Origin: JBOZRQ01 sp050789255
GTDB taxonomy: Bacteria; Bacillota; Sulfobacillia; Symbiobacteriales; Symbiobacteriaceae
Direction: 5' to 3'
Length of the DNA: 64,000 nucleotides
Assembly: GCA_050789255.1 (NCBI GenBank)
Contig: JBOZRQ010000034.1
Span: forward strand, 209,449 to 273,448
The notes under the pieces: model-generated
Told to the model about the DNA's origin: nothing
The model's input: only the letters and a program-made list of their open reading frames with translations
Database searches by the model: none
Translations under genes and position numbers: made by a program
Shown here: one piece after another, positions 52,501 through 60,852 of the stretch
Position numbering within the stretch: the first letter of the stretch is position 1
How the letters are laid out: each line of letters starts with the position of its first letter

Positions 52501-55500
52501 GGGTGGATCTGCAAGTTTGGAACCCCGCAACCGGGTGGGAGCAGGTCTACCAGGTGACCGATTTTGTTTCACCCCAACGCATTCTTTGGCAGGTTACCAA
52601 TTGGAGCAAGTATAACGACGGAGGTACGATGTGGTTTGGCCTTAGTGGGCCAACCGGGTCGACTATGACTCGAATCACAACGGACCAAGCCCGGGTGGGC
52701 ATTGTACGCAAGGCTGCTTCGATCTCGTTCACTGCTTCCTCGGGCAACGGACAGATCAACACGAGTTGGTCCCCGGGAGTGCCAGCTTATGTTTATCGGT
52801 CCGTATCCGGAGCAGATACTGGCTTCGTGAGACTGACCACTACTCCTGTCAGTGGCAGTTATGTCGACAAGGCCGTGGAACCGGGGCGGCGCTACTACTA
52901 TCGACTAGGCCCGGTGAATCCCGACGGGACTGAGGGGCCGAGCGTTGGGGGTTTCTTCACATATACGGCCGGCGTCACTCAGCAGGAGGACAAGGCAACC
53001 TACACAGGATCTGGTTGGGCGAGCGCAACGTCTCCGAATTACGACGGCGGTACCATCAAGTTTAACGGAGGAAACGTGGGTGATGCTTTCACCTACACGT
53101 TTACTGGTGTAGGCGTTGGGTTTTTCGGGTATAGGTCTTGTCTTGGGGTCGCAAGTGTGTATCTGGATGGGGTGCACCAGGCCTATGTATCCTACTACGC
53201 AGACTCACCAAAATACCGTGAACTGTTGTGGTATACAAAGGACCTAGTACCTGGAACGCACACACTCCGGGTTGAGTATTCCGGGCACAACAGTTCCTGT
53301 TGGGGGTTCAACGCTGACGCCTTTGAAGTATACAGTGGCACATCGGCGCCGACCGGGTTGTCAGCGAACGGATCAGAGGATGGGGTGAACCTTCAGTGGG
53401 CACCTGTTCCTGGCGCCATCGGCTATCATGTCTTCCGGTCGGCGGTATCGGGTAACTACTATCAACGGCTGACGGCTGTTCCCGTTAGCGGGACAGCTTG
53501 GACGGACGGCAATCCTGCTTCCGGTTACGCGTATTACGTGGTGACTGCTGTTCTTCCTGGCGGAGCCGAAACAGGACCCAGCAGCGAGGCACGAGTGCAG
53601 GTAGGCGTAGGTCGGTACGACGCGGGCCATGCTCTCATCTCCTACAACGGTAAGTGGCAGGTTACGCGTGACGCAAGCAGCTTCTTGACCACGTTGCACG
53701 CATCCTCAGAGGTAGGCGCAAAGGCGAGCTTTACGACCACGAGTGGCGGCTATCGCATTCTCGGCACGAAGGGGCCAGGATTCGGCCTAATGGATGTCTT
53801 CGCAAATGGGGTCAAAGTGTCCACCGTCGACATGTATGACCCTGTTCTGAAGCCGAAGACTGAGGTGTTCCGTGCGGAGGCCCTGTCAGGGACTCAGCAG
53901 ATAGAACTAAGGTATACCGGCAGCAAGAACGCTGCAAGCACTGGCGCGGCTGTGAACTTGGACGCCATTGAGGTGCTCCCCGGAAATGGGCCGTGGTTCT
54001 TGTATGGCAAACCTGGTAGCAACCGAGTGGACTTGGAGTGGACAGGTAGCAGTCGCATCGCCGGTGCTTATGCGGTGCAACGAGCGGAGTCAAGCTCAGG
54101 ACCTTTCACGGATGTCGGCGTTTCCAGCACTCCTAGCTACGTTGACACTACTGCTATCTCGGGAAAGACCTACTACTACCGCATCAAAGCCACCGGATTG
54201 GGCGGCGGTACTGTTTTTTCGAATTCCGTATCGGCCTCTCCCCATTCGGGACGGATGGGGTTGGACGGACGATGGCCATATGTCTCGTTCCCCGTTCCAG
54301 GAGGAAGCGGGTACGTCCAGCTGGAAAGCGGTAGCCTGGTACTTACAGCGTCGGATGCTGTGCTTCCGATTGGTCCGCTCGCAGTCCCGGTGCGGCGCAC
54401 CTATAACTCAACGGAGGCCGGTGACCTTGCGTTGGGTTCGGGGTGGCGTCTAAATGTATCCCAGCAGGTCCAGCTACAAAACGGAAACTGGTTGTGGATC
54501 GACGGGGATGGCAGCCGCACCATATTTACGCCAACTGCGACTACGGGCATTTACAAGGGGGAGGATCAAACTTTCCTCACTCTGGATTCGACAGCCCCTG
54601 GAAGCGTAACTATTCGCACCAAGCAGTCAACCGTATACTCGTTCAATCGGAGTACCGGCTGGCTTGAAAGTATAGCGGACGCGAATGGAAACCTGATCAA
54701 GGTACAGGCAGACAGCAGTTTCCGTCCCACTCGGGTCGTCGCCCACTTGGTGGGTCAGTCTCCGGAGCAGGAGAGCGGCTGGAAGCTTGAGTACTACGAC
54801 AGTGTTGGTGAAAACAGGCTCCTGAAGAGCGTAACGCTGGAGACGGATACCCATTACCAGTGGACGTACGCCTACAACACTTCCAATCGTCTCTCGACCG
54901 TCACTAATCCGCTTGGCGAGACGATCACCTACCAGTATCAGGACGGCCGGGTAATCCGCATCGTTGACCGAGAAGGCCGGACGGCAGGAATCGAGTATGT
55001 CGATGGGAAAGTCTCTGCTTCCATAGACGGGCTGGGTAACCGTACGCTGGTCATATTTGAGACAGGGCGCGGAACGGTAGTCGATCCAGTTGGCGCGGCA
55101 ACCACATGGTGGACCAACGGACAGGGGCGGCTCACACGCATCACGAACGCCGCAGGCAATAACACGGCAACCCGTGGGTATGACGATCAGGGCAACATTG
55201 TCAAGCTTACCGATCCGCTTGGAAGAACGACAGATCTGCTCAACTATGACGACTGGGGTAACCCCGGAACCATAAGGGACGCACTCGGACAAAGCACAAC
55301 CTTCGAGTACGACAGTGTCAGCCATTTGCCCAGGCTCCGGCGCGACGCTTTAGGGCACGTCCAGACGATGACCTACGACCGTGGAAAGCTTGCCTCGGTT
55401 CATGCTGAGTTGGATGATCGTCCCCACAGTGATTCTGCCCATCAGTTCAGCGCGGTTAACAACGAATACGATGAGCGCGGGCTGCTGACCAGCACCACCG

Positions 55501-58355
55501 ACTCGAGGAACAACGTCACCACTTACCAGTACGAGTCCCGAACTGGGTGGCTGAAGCAGATAACCCAGCCCACTGGAGCCACTACCACATTTGAGTATGA
55601 CTCTTTGGGGAACCCGTCTGAGGTGACAGATGCTCTAGGGCGGACCACTTCTCAGACCTTCGACCGGGTTGGTCGACGTGTCCTCGTTTCTCAAGTGGGG
55701 GGACAGGCAGAGACCTCATGGGAGTACGACCGAGGGGGACTCTTGGTTCGGACTGTCGATCCGACAGGCGCGGCAACCCGGTTTGCCTACGATTTGGCGG
55801 GGCGGTTAACGCAGGAAACAGACGCACAGGGCAATTACGTTACCTACCAGTATGATCCTGCGGGGCAACTGACAGCGGTCATTGACCGTCGGGGAAATCG
55901 CTCGACAACGGAATACGACCTGTTGGGGCGCCCCGTTTTGTCCGCCGATCAGGAGGGAAATGCCACTCGACAGTCCTATGACGGCGTTGGAAACGTTATC
56001 ACCGTCACCCTGCCGAACGGATACGTAATGGGCGCAGACTACGACGTACTGAACCGTCGGATCAGGACGTACGCTCCCCCTGCAACCACGGAATACCAAT
56101 ATGACGCTGTTGGTAACCTGTGGCTGAGCCGTGATGCCAATGGAAACGCCACTACCTATCGGTATGATTATCTCAACCGCTTGACAACCGTTTACGACGC
56201 TATCAACGTGGACGGGACCGGAACCCCCCTGACCAACGCAAAGGCGACGAAATACGAGTATGATGGGAACGGCAATCGAACTGCGGTCATTGACGCACGC
56301 GGCAAGCGTACCACCTACTCGTACGACGCGAACAATCGCTTGATCATGGAGAAGGACCCTGTGGGTTCGGTCACTCAGAACTTTTACGACGCAGCAGGTC
56401 AGTTGACTACCACGATCAATGGCAACGATGAGATTGTTAGATACACCTACGACGCTCTGGGCCGCGTTTCTCAAGTAACGCCCGAGATCGACTGCCTCAC
56501 GATCGCGTTCACGTATGACGCCGCCGGGCGCAAACTGTCCACCACAGACCAGTGGGGAACAACCATCTACCGCTACGACTCGCTAGGACGTATGATTGCG
56601 CAGAGAGATCCGTTGGGCGGGAATGTCCGGTATGAGTATGACCCCAACGGCAACGTGACATCAATGACGAACGTCGCCGGAACCTGGCTCTATCAGTATG
56701 ATCGGGCCAATCGACCTGTCTCCGTGACTGACCCGTTCGGTCAAAAGACTACCTATGCATGGTCGTCTGATGGACGCCTGCTGGAGTTACTCCGACCATT
56801 TGGCCAAAAGTTGACCAACACTTATGACCCGGCAACTAACCGGCTCTCTCAGCAAAGTTATTCTGCGACCCAGAGTTCGACTGTTCTTGGCTACACGTAC
56901 GATTTGGTCGGCAACGTTAAGTCGATGTCCATGGGAACCGAGGCCACTTCGTACACATACGACCAACTGAATCGGTTGGTTAGCAGTCAAACGTTCCGGA
57001 ACGACGGCGTTACGACGGCCTGGAACAACTACAGTTACGATGAGGTTGGAAATCGCCTCAGCTGGGTCAGGACCGGTGGCCTTGAAGACCGGTACACCTA
57101 CGACGATGCGAATCGGATCGTTTCAGCGACCCGCGGTCAGGCGTTGACCGAGAAATACGTGTACGATGGAGCCGGCCGGCTTCTGTTGGTCGACAGTGTA
57201 GATACTGGTACCAATAAGGTCAATAGCACCCGCTACGAGTACGATTCATTCGGACGGATAACCAAGCAGAGCCGTGGTGACAAGATTACCACCTATGGTT
57301 ACAACGGTGATGGTCAACGGTTGTTCCGGAAGACCCTAAATCGACTGACACTCAGTGAGAGTGACACGGTCTCTTTTGTGTACGATCGTGGCCAGGTGTC
57401 TGCCATTCTGGATGGCGCCGGAGCAGTTCAGCAATCCGCAACACGAGGACCAGGCGGGGATCTTCTTAACCTCCATGTAGAAGGTAGAACGTACCTATTT
57501 GTCACGGATCGGTTGGGAAGTGTCCTTCAACTGGTGAATTCCTCCGGTAAGCTCGAGAACACCTACAATTACGGGGACTTCGGTAACGTCACGTCACAAA
57601 CGGGCAGTGTAAAGAACGAGTGGAAGTACACTGGCCAGGTCCACGACTCTGTGCCCGACTTGTACTGGCTTAGTTCTCGTGCATACAAGCCAAGTGACGG
57701 GCGCTTCCTAACGCAGGATAGCTGGAAGGGGTCACCATGGGTACCTTGGACACAAAACTTGTACGTTTATGTCGGCAATAACCCAGTTAATTACATTGAT
57801 CCTACCGGTCACTGGCCAGAGCTTACCCAAGAACAAGGCTACTGCCTCCGTACTCAAGGGCCACTTTGGTGCTACGCAGCAGGAAAGATTGCGGAGACAG
57901 CGACTGCCCGAGCAGGAGCCTTATACTCCGGTCAACTCACCTATCTGACCGAACGTGATGCATATCGGCATGCCCTTTGGAACGCCATGATGACTGCATG
58001 GCTTCCCGGTGGGGCGCACGCTGCAGAACAGATCGCGACCTACCATGAGGTCGACAATCTGAAATCGGCGGCGCAAAAAGGGGAGGTCAGTTCATGGCAC
58101 TCACTGCAGGTAACGATGGACCTTCACAACAACGCGGTAGGGAGAGCGGTCGGCCAGGCCTGCTTAACGATGAAGTGTATCGAGGAGAAACTGAGCCAAG
58201 CGATGACGGACGGGCAATTGCTAATTATTGCTCACGACCCAGCCAACCCAAACGATACCTCGAAATGGGCGTTGACTTGGAGTGACGGTGCGCCGGTATA
58301 TTGGGTAAACGGAAAGCCTTCCAGAGTGCAACGGGAAGAAGAGAGTGAGCACTGA
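49503..58355 (+). CDS. giant secreted RHS/YD-repeat protein with C-terminal toxin-like domain
   Basis: 2950 residues. A signal segment (about 15-42) is followed by a DNRLRE-type domain (about 280-420, with WLEFDVTGLVSQWV), several FN3-like and beta-sandwich modules (about 430-1580), then an RHS entry domain (GYVQLESGSLVLTASDAVLP) and long YD repeats (GYTYDxxGN-type) to about 2750. The core closes with RFLTQDSWKG and NLYVYVGNNPVNYIDPTGH. The last about 179 residues are variable and contain RHALWNAMMTAW, HEVDN and MDLHNNAVG, as in the DUF6973-type tips of polymorphic toxins. It probably forms a shell that encloses and delivers this tip. TTG start; the stop overlaps the next gene. Confidence 0.88.
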   Translation: MLSVLRLFKFRSRFQDRLIKGTAVLLLFALLNSLLPFATVLAHHDVQHDTEPEAVSATTHVKATPNGKEYTVYAAPVRYKHESGRWETWRPELQKLPRGEKHALKSVSAPFEVRFTDQETENEVEFRYMNTAARFSLGSVAGSGPFTLTSEKSKLIYRRGNGDAEFLYELVTRGLKETLILPRRTDQNRFPFPLEVEGVRLSKESDGSIAAFDSSDKPVWRLATPTASDKKGAIAPDVSYELQESEGQYTVTVVVDADWLTDSGRKWPVMVDPTIIIETDPADGMDATWNNDRMDPSATYLMTTQSVIKFGLSSVPQGAKIVSAKLMMFPYQVGTPTPTKVNLHPVRQNWDEKTVKSIPPVDGVVSSASVTANRWLEFDVTGLVSQWVNHERPNYGIGLSTDADFVWMYSSDATDPQSTPHLIINTLEDVAPPTVDIKTPDSTVSGALDISVDVGDESPGVPSRTEVLIDGVLVGLAEGDRPSNASGLRTWTLKDAGGISAGEHVLEARVTDGRGNKTLATKAFTSSGTPVPANIAAMAAGSGRVQVAWSPTSGSGVTYNLYRSQQPDFPLAGSVKVNAAPLTAATYLDTPPLLGNQYYYRVTTVQNGIEGAPTRAATAIADSKPGFAVAFGTNGMDVIQAGTAVYEAGFHPSQGLPPSDSKWQKRTYAKELMGQPDGSSFSSSPGSPVTGLVRAQLIQFDVLGTVNAQRRALGQPDVDVIGLRRLLTGATVKWTGFATSPLGNGVKYRLWNAFAALYDQEQSNTTSGSTTLTTALDESQAWRYLDNRGTISLLVHPTNASNDSVASTVASDHAFLAINVRMEAPSDLTAVSIGDQQILLSWRPSALGYYVHRDTTPTFVPSSANRISPMLTSPTYTDSVATGLKGGNTYTYKVTAVLPDGNLPPSTGTTLTPDLSRSSVTWGDASGRATCSYNSRLVDHSPFTTAEGALVQQADGQYHTFDCYYYQNRVVFGAYVGSTTDLSSVVFDWTGYATMGSTNRVDLQVWNPATGWEQVYQVTDFVSPQRILWQVTNWSKYNDGGTMWFGLSGPTGSTMTRITTDQARVGIVRKAASISFTASSGNGQINTSWSPGVPAYVYRSVSGADTGFVRLTTTPVSGSYVDKAVEPGRRYYYRLGPVNPDGTEGPSVGGFFTYTAGVTQQEDKATYTGSGWASATSPNYDGGTIKFNGGNVGDAFTYTFTGVGVGFFGYRSCLGVASVYLDGVHQAYVSYYADSPKYRELLWYTKDLVPGTHTLRVEYSGHNSSCWGFNADAFEVYSGTSAPTGLSANGSEDGVNLQWAPVPGAIGYHVFRSAVSGNYYQRLTAVPVSGTAWTDGNPASGYAYYVVTAVLPGGAETGPSSEARVQVGVGRYDAGHALISYNGKWQVTRDASSFLTTLHASSEVGAKASFTTTSGGYRILGTKGPGFGLMDVFANGVKVSTVDMYDPVLKPKTEVFRAEALSGTQQIELRYTGSKNAASTGAAVNLDAIEVLPGNGPWFLYGKPGSNRVDLEWTGSSRIAGAYAVQRAESSSGPFTDVGVSSTPSYVDTTAISGKTYYYRIKATGLGGGTVFSNSVSASPHSGRMGLDGRWPYVSFPVPGGSGYVQLESGSLVLTASDAVLPIGPLAVPVRRTYNSTEAGDLALGSGWRLNVSQQVQLQNGNWLWIDGDGSRTIFTPTATTGIYKGEDQTFLTLDSTAPGSVTIRTKQSTVYSFNRSTGWLESIADANGNLIKVQADSSFRPTRVVAHLVGQSPEQESGWKLEYYDSVGENRLLKSVTLETDTHYQWTYAYNTSNRLSTVTNPLGETITYQYQDGRVIRIVDREGRTAGIEYVDGKVSASIDGLGNRTLVIFETGRGTVVDPVGAATTWWTNGQGRLTRITNAAGNNTATRGYDDQGNIVKLTDPLGRTTDLLNYDDWGNPGTIRDALGQSTTFEYDSVSHLPRLRRDALGHVQTMTYDRGKLASVHAELDDRPHSDSAHQFSAVNNEYDERGLLTSTTDSRNNVTTYQYESRTGWLKQITQPTGATTTFEYDSLGNPSEVTDALGRTTSQTFDRVGRRVLVSQVGGQAETSWEYDRGGLLVRTVDPTGAATRFAYDLAGRLTQETDAQGNYVTYQYDPAGQLTAVIDRRGNRSTTEYDLLGRPVLSADQEGNATRQSYDGVGNVITVTLPNGYVMGADYDVLNRRIRTYAPPATTEYQYDAVGNLWLSRDANGNATTYRYDYLNRLTTVYDAINVDGTGTPLTNAKATKYEYDGNGNRTAVIDARGKRTTYSYDANNRLIMEKDPVGSVTQNFYDAAGQLTTTINGNDEIVRYTYDALGRVSQVTPEIDCLTIAFTYDAAGRKLSTTDQWGTTIYRYDSLGRMIAQRDPLGGNVRYEYDPNGNVTSMTNVAGTWLYQYDRANRPVSVTDPFGQKTTYAWSSDGRLLELLRPFGQKLTNTYDPATNRLSQQSYSATQSSTVLGYTYDLVGNVKSMSMGTEATSYTYDQLNRLVSSQTFRNDGVTTAWNNYSYDEVGNRLSWVRTGGLEDRYTYDDANRIVSATRGQALTEKYVYDGAGRLLLVDSVDTGTNKVNSTRYEYDSFGRITKQSRGDKITTYGYNGDGQRLFRKTLNRLTLSESDTVSFVYDRGQVSAILDGAGAVQQSATRGPGGDLLNLHVEGRTYLFVTDRLGSVLQLVNSSGKLENTYNYGDFGNVTSQTGSVKNEWKYTGQVHDSVPDLYWLSSRAYKPSDGRFLTQDSWKGSPWVPWTQNLYVYVGNNPVNYIDPTGHWPELTQEQGYCLRTQGPLWCYAAGKIAETATARAGALYSGQLTYLTERDAYRHALWNAMMTAWLPGGAHAAEQIATYHEVDNLKSAAQKGEVSSWHSLQVTMDLHNNAVGRAVGQACLTMKCIEEKLSQAMTDGQLLIIAHDPANPNDTSKWALTWSDGAPVYWVNGKPSRVQREEESEH

Positions 58356-58636
58356 TGAGACGAAAGATAGTACCCACCATCGGTTTGGTTGCACTAGGGG
58401 TTATGCTAATCTTTGGGTATGTGGAGATCAGGCGAATGAGTTATCCGTGTACAAGTATCCTTGGTGTAGGACCCTTGGAGCATGATGCAATGAGTACTAG
58501 CTACAAACCTCCCGGATGGGACAAGCCCAGGCTGGTTAGTGAACTGACCAAGCGTCACATCCCATTCAAGATTGATGGCGATAAGGTGTTGGTTCCCGAA
58601 TGTGGTTCCTTCTGGCTGGGGAGTACATGGTGGTAG
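58355..58636 (+). CDS. small membrane-anchored protein, candidate immunity partner of the RHS tip
   Basis: 93 residues. The ATG overlaps the RHS stop (TGATG), the typical place of an immunity gene. One N-terminal membrane helix (about 7-24) is followed by about 65 polar residues outside, ending in LGSTWW. No family is recognised. Immunity against the toxin-like tip is inferred from position alone. Confidence 0.6.
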   Translation: MRRKIVPTIGLVALGVMLIFGYVEIRRMSYPCTSILGVGPLEHDAMSTSYKPPGWDKPRLVSELTKRHIPFKIDGDKVLVPECGSFWLGSTWW

Positions 58637-58662
58637 CAGAGGTACCCATATGGTAGTGACGG

Positions 58663-58691
58663 AAAGAGACGCCCTGCGAGGGCGTCTCTTT
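58663..58691. terminator. bidirectional terminator
   Basis: A 13-bp stem AAAGAGACGCCCT with its complement at 58679-58691 and a 3-nt loop, with A and T runs on the two sides; it serves the RHS unit and the convergent XRE gene. Confidence 0.88.
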
Positions 58692-59201
58692 CTAATCTCT
58701 GGCCACGTGGGACAGTTTTAGGTGCTTAATAGATTCGGCGATGTGCTCAAACTGGGTAGCGGAGATTTTCCCTTGCTCCATGGCCTGAACGATTTCCGCA
58801 ATGTGAGTCATTGCCTCAGCAATTCGAGCGGCAGTTGCTTGGTCGACAGGAGTTAGTAGATCTGAAAGCGGGGTATCTCCAAGTTCAGCCAGGTGTGGGC
58901 GTAGCTGTTCCTCCAGCATGGCTAAAGCCTTGGCTGCCTGAAGAGTTGTAAGGGGAAGCCCCTGTTCCAGGACATCCGCAAGGCCTGGCGTGATTCGCCC
59001 GGCTGCCAAGTAGACCTCAGCTTCCGGACGTCCGAGCAACTCAGGAAGTTTCTTTAGCACGTCGTCGGATGGTGTTGCCACCTCGCCGCGCTCCAGGCGA
59101 CTCATGATGGAAGGGTCAACACCGACTTCTTCGGCAATTCGCCGAAGGCTGAGTCCCTTTTCTGTCCTGTAGTGCTTCAAATAGGCCCCGAAAAGAGGCA
59201 T
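58692..59201 (-). CDS. XRE-family helix-turn-helix regulator
   Basis: 169 residues from the ATG at 59201 (AGGTG upstream). The HTH is LKHYRTEKGLSLRRIAEEVG, then VDPSIMSRLERGE near the N-terminus; the rest is a helical domain of repeated hydrophobic segments. It is divergent from the Rep_trans gene with 146 bp between, the arrangement of repressors in ICEBs1-type elements. It likely represses the element. Confidence 0.85.
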   Translation of the reverse strand: MPLFGAYLKHYRTEKGLSLRRIAEEVGVDPSIMSRLERGEVATPSDDVLKKLPELLGRPEAEVYLAAGRITPGLADVLEQGLPLTTLQAAKALAMLEEQLRPHLAELGDTPLSDLLTPVDQATAARIAEAMTHIAEIVQAMEQGKISATQFEHIAESIKHLKLSHVARD

Positions 59202-59347
59202 GGAGTTCACCTCGCACCTAGTATAACACAGGTCGTGATTTTGTTGCACTGACCGTTGACGTATCCGCACAGTTCGTGTATTGTGATGGTAGTGCATCAA
59301 ATGCACATACCGGTGGTTTATTAGCAACACATCGAGGTGACAACCAG

Positions 59348-60682
59348 GTGACTACACAGCCTCCTCTAAGGAAGGAGGGGTCCGAACCCTGTATTACGGG
59401 CCCCTCAAAGTGCAAGAGAACGCAGCAACAGGCACAGGACCCGTTTCAACCTAGCAAAGTGCAGGTGGTAGCCTGGGGCGTGGACGCCCTGTACACCACC
59501 CATCAGGGGGAGCTTCGGCAGGACATCCTCGAAGCTCTGGAGTTCCTCAAGGCCGAAGCGCAGCAGGACGACGCACCTGCCCATTTCGCAGGGGTTAACC
59601 TGTTCGGGGAGCCCGTCATGGTCCACCGGGGCGGCGGCGTGAAAGGCTACACCTACCACGTCAGCAACTCCAAGTGTGACGCCTTCCTGGTCGGCCGGGG
59701 AAAGAACCAGCCAGCACTTTGGATTCAGCCCAAGGGCGAGTTCCTGCGAGAAGTCGGACCTCACCGGCTCGTTGAGCTACAGCGTCGCTCGGTGGAAGCC
59801 CTGTTTGACGGGGTACCCCAGGAGCGGGCCAACCGGCTCGATCTTCAAGTAGACCTAACAGGGGTCACCTGGGCCGCCTTCGGGCTCGACTTCAAGGAAG
59901 GTGGCTTGGTGGTCGGAAACGCCACTACCCGAGGGCGGGACGTTTGCACCCACGCCAGCGGGAGCCGTATGACCGCCTTCACGGTCGGTAAGCGCTCGGG
60001 CTCGGTCTACCTCCGGGTCTACGACAAGACCCAGGAGCTGCAGGAGAAGGGGCACCTCAGCGCTCTGGCAGAGGGTGAAGTCACGCACTACCTGCCGGGG
60101 CTGTGGAAGCAGCACGGCTGGAAAGGGCAGACCGGCACCAACAAGCAGGACAAGCCCGAATATGAGCGGGTCCTTCGGGTGGAGTTCGAGTTGGGGCGGG
60201 AAGCCCTGTCCGAGTTCCTGACCCGCACCGGCAAAGATGACGGGTTCGTAGACTCCTGGGACCGAGCTTTGACGCAGATCGACGCCATTTGGCGGTACTG
60301 CACCCTCAAGTGGTTTGTGGTCCGTGAGCCCGGCACAGCGGCGCAGAAGACCCGTTGGCAGGTCGCCGACTGGTGGGCGAAGCTGGTCGGCCTGCCGATG
60401 ACTCAGGCCCCGCAGGTTCCCGGCGCTCGTGTGTGCCAGCGGAGTAGCAGTGTTCGCAAGCTGGCGCAGTTGGCGGCAGGTGTTGCCGTCAGCCTGGGCG
60501 CACTAGATGGCCTAGGTAAGAGTGAAGCGATTGCCCGTCTGGTGGCGGTGGCGCAGGCCGAACTTGCCACCAAGGATTACCGTGAGCGAGTGCACAAGAA
60601 GGCCCGCTCTTGGCGCACGAAGGTTCCGCTAGAACATCTAGCGCGACAGGAAGGTTGGTCCACAGGTTCTAGCGTCGCCTAA
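59348..60682 (+). CDS. Rep_trans-type replication initiation/relaxase protein (MobT-like)
   Basis: 444 residues from the GTG at 59348 (GAGGTG 8 nt upstream). The order of motifs matches the replication initiation factor family (PF02486): GVNLFGEPVMVHRGGGVKGY, the metal/nick-region RLDLQVDLTGVTW, then SGSVYLRVYDKTQELQEKGH, then YERVLRVEFELGRE. These proteins nick oriT or a double-strand origin of plasmids and integrative elements. The following gene is the IS110 transposase, and no integrase or transfer gene is adjacent, so this is probably a remnant. Confidence 0.8.
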   Translation: MTTQPPLRKEGSEPCITGPSKCKRTQQQAQDPFQPSKVQVVAWGVDALYTTHQGELRQDILEALEFLKAEAQQDDAPAHFAGVNLFGEPVMVHRGGGVKGYTYHVSNSKCDAFLVGRGKNQPALWIQPKGEFLREVGPHRLVELQRRSVEALFDGVPQERANRLDLQVDLTGVTWAAFGLDFKEGGLVVGNATTRGRDVCTHASGSRMTAFTVGKRSGSVYLRVYDKTQELQEKGHLSALAEGEVTHYLPGLWKQHGWKGQTGTNKQDKPEYERVLRVEFELGREALSEFLTRTGKDDGFVDSWDRALTQIDAIWRYCTLKWFVVREPGTAAQKTRWQVADWWAKLVGLPMTQAPQVPGARVCQRSSSVRKLAQLAAGVAVSLGALDGLGKSEAIARLVAVAQAELATKDYRERVHKKARSWRTKVPLEHLARQEGWSTGSSVA

Positions 60683-60696
60683 CGTCACTGGTTCGT

Positions 60697-60802
60697 ATCC
60701 CGGTAGAAGCAGAAGGGTCGCGTTAAAGGTATCTGTACGGTTGGCCCACGTTGGCCAGCGCGTTTCGAACGCAGTGTACGGACTTTCTGCTTCTGCCGGG
60801 AT
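60697..60802 (+). repeat. hairpin upstream of the transposase
   Basis: ATCCCGGTAGAAGCAGAA (60697-60714) pairs with 60785-60802 over 18 bp with one G-U. The loop holds further palindromes (TGGCC near 60741 and 60753, CGTTTCGAACG near 60761). Confidence 0.7.
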
Positions 60803-60852
60803 GCACCGGCGACGACTCAACGCAGCACTACATCCCAGCAGGAGGAACCGCT

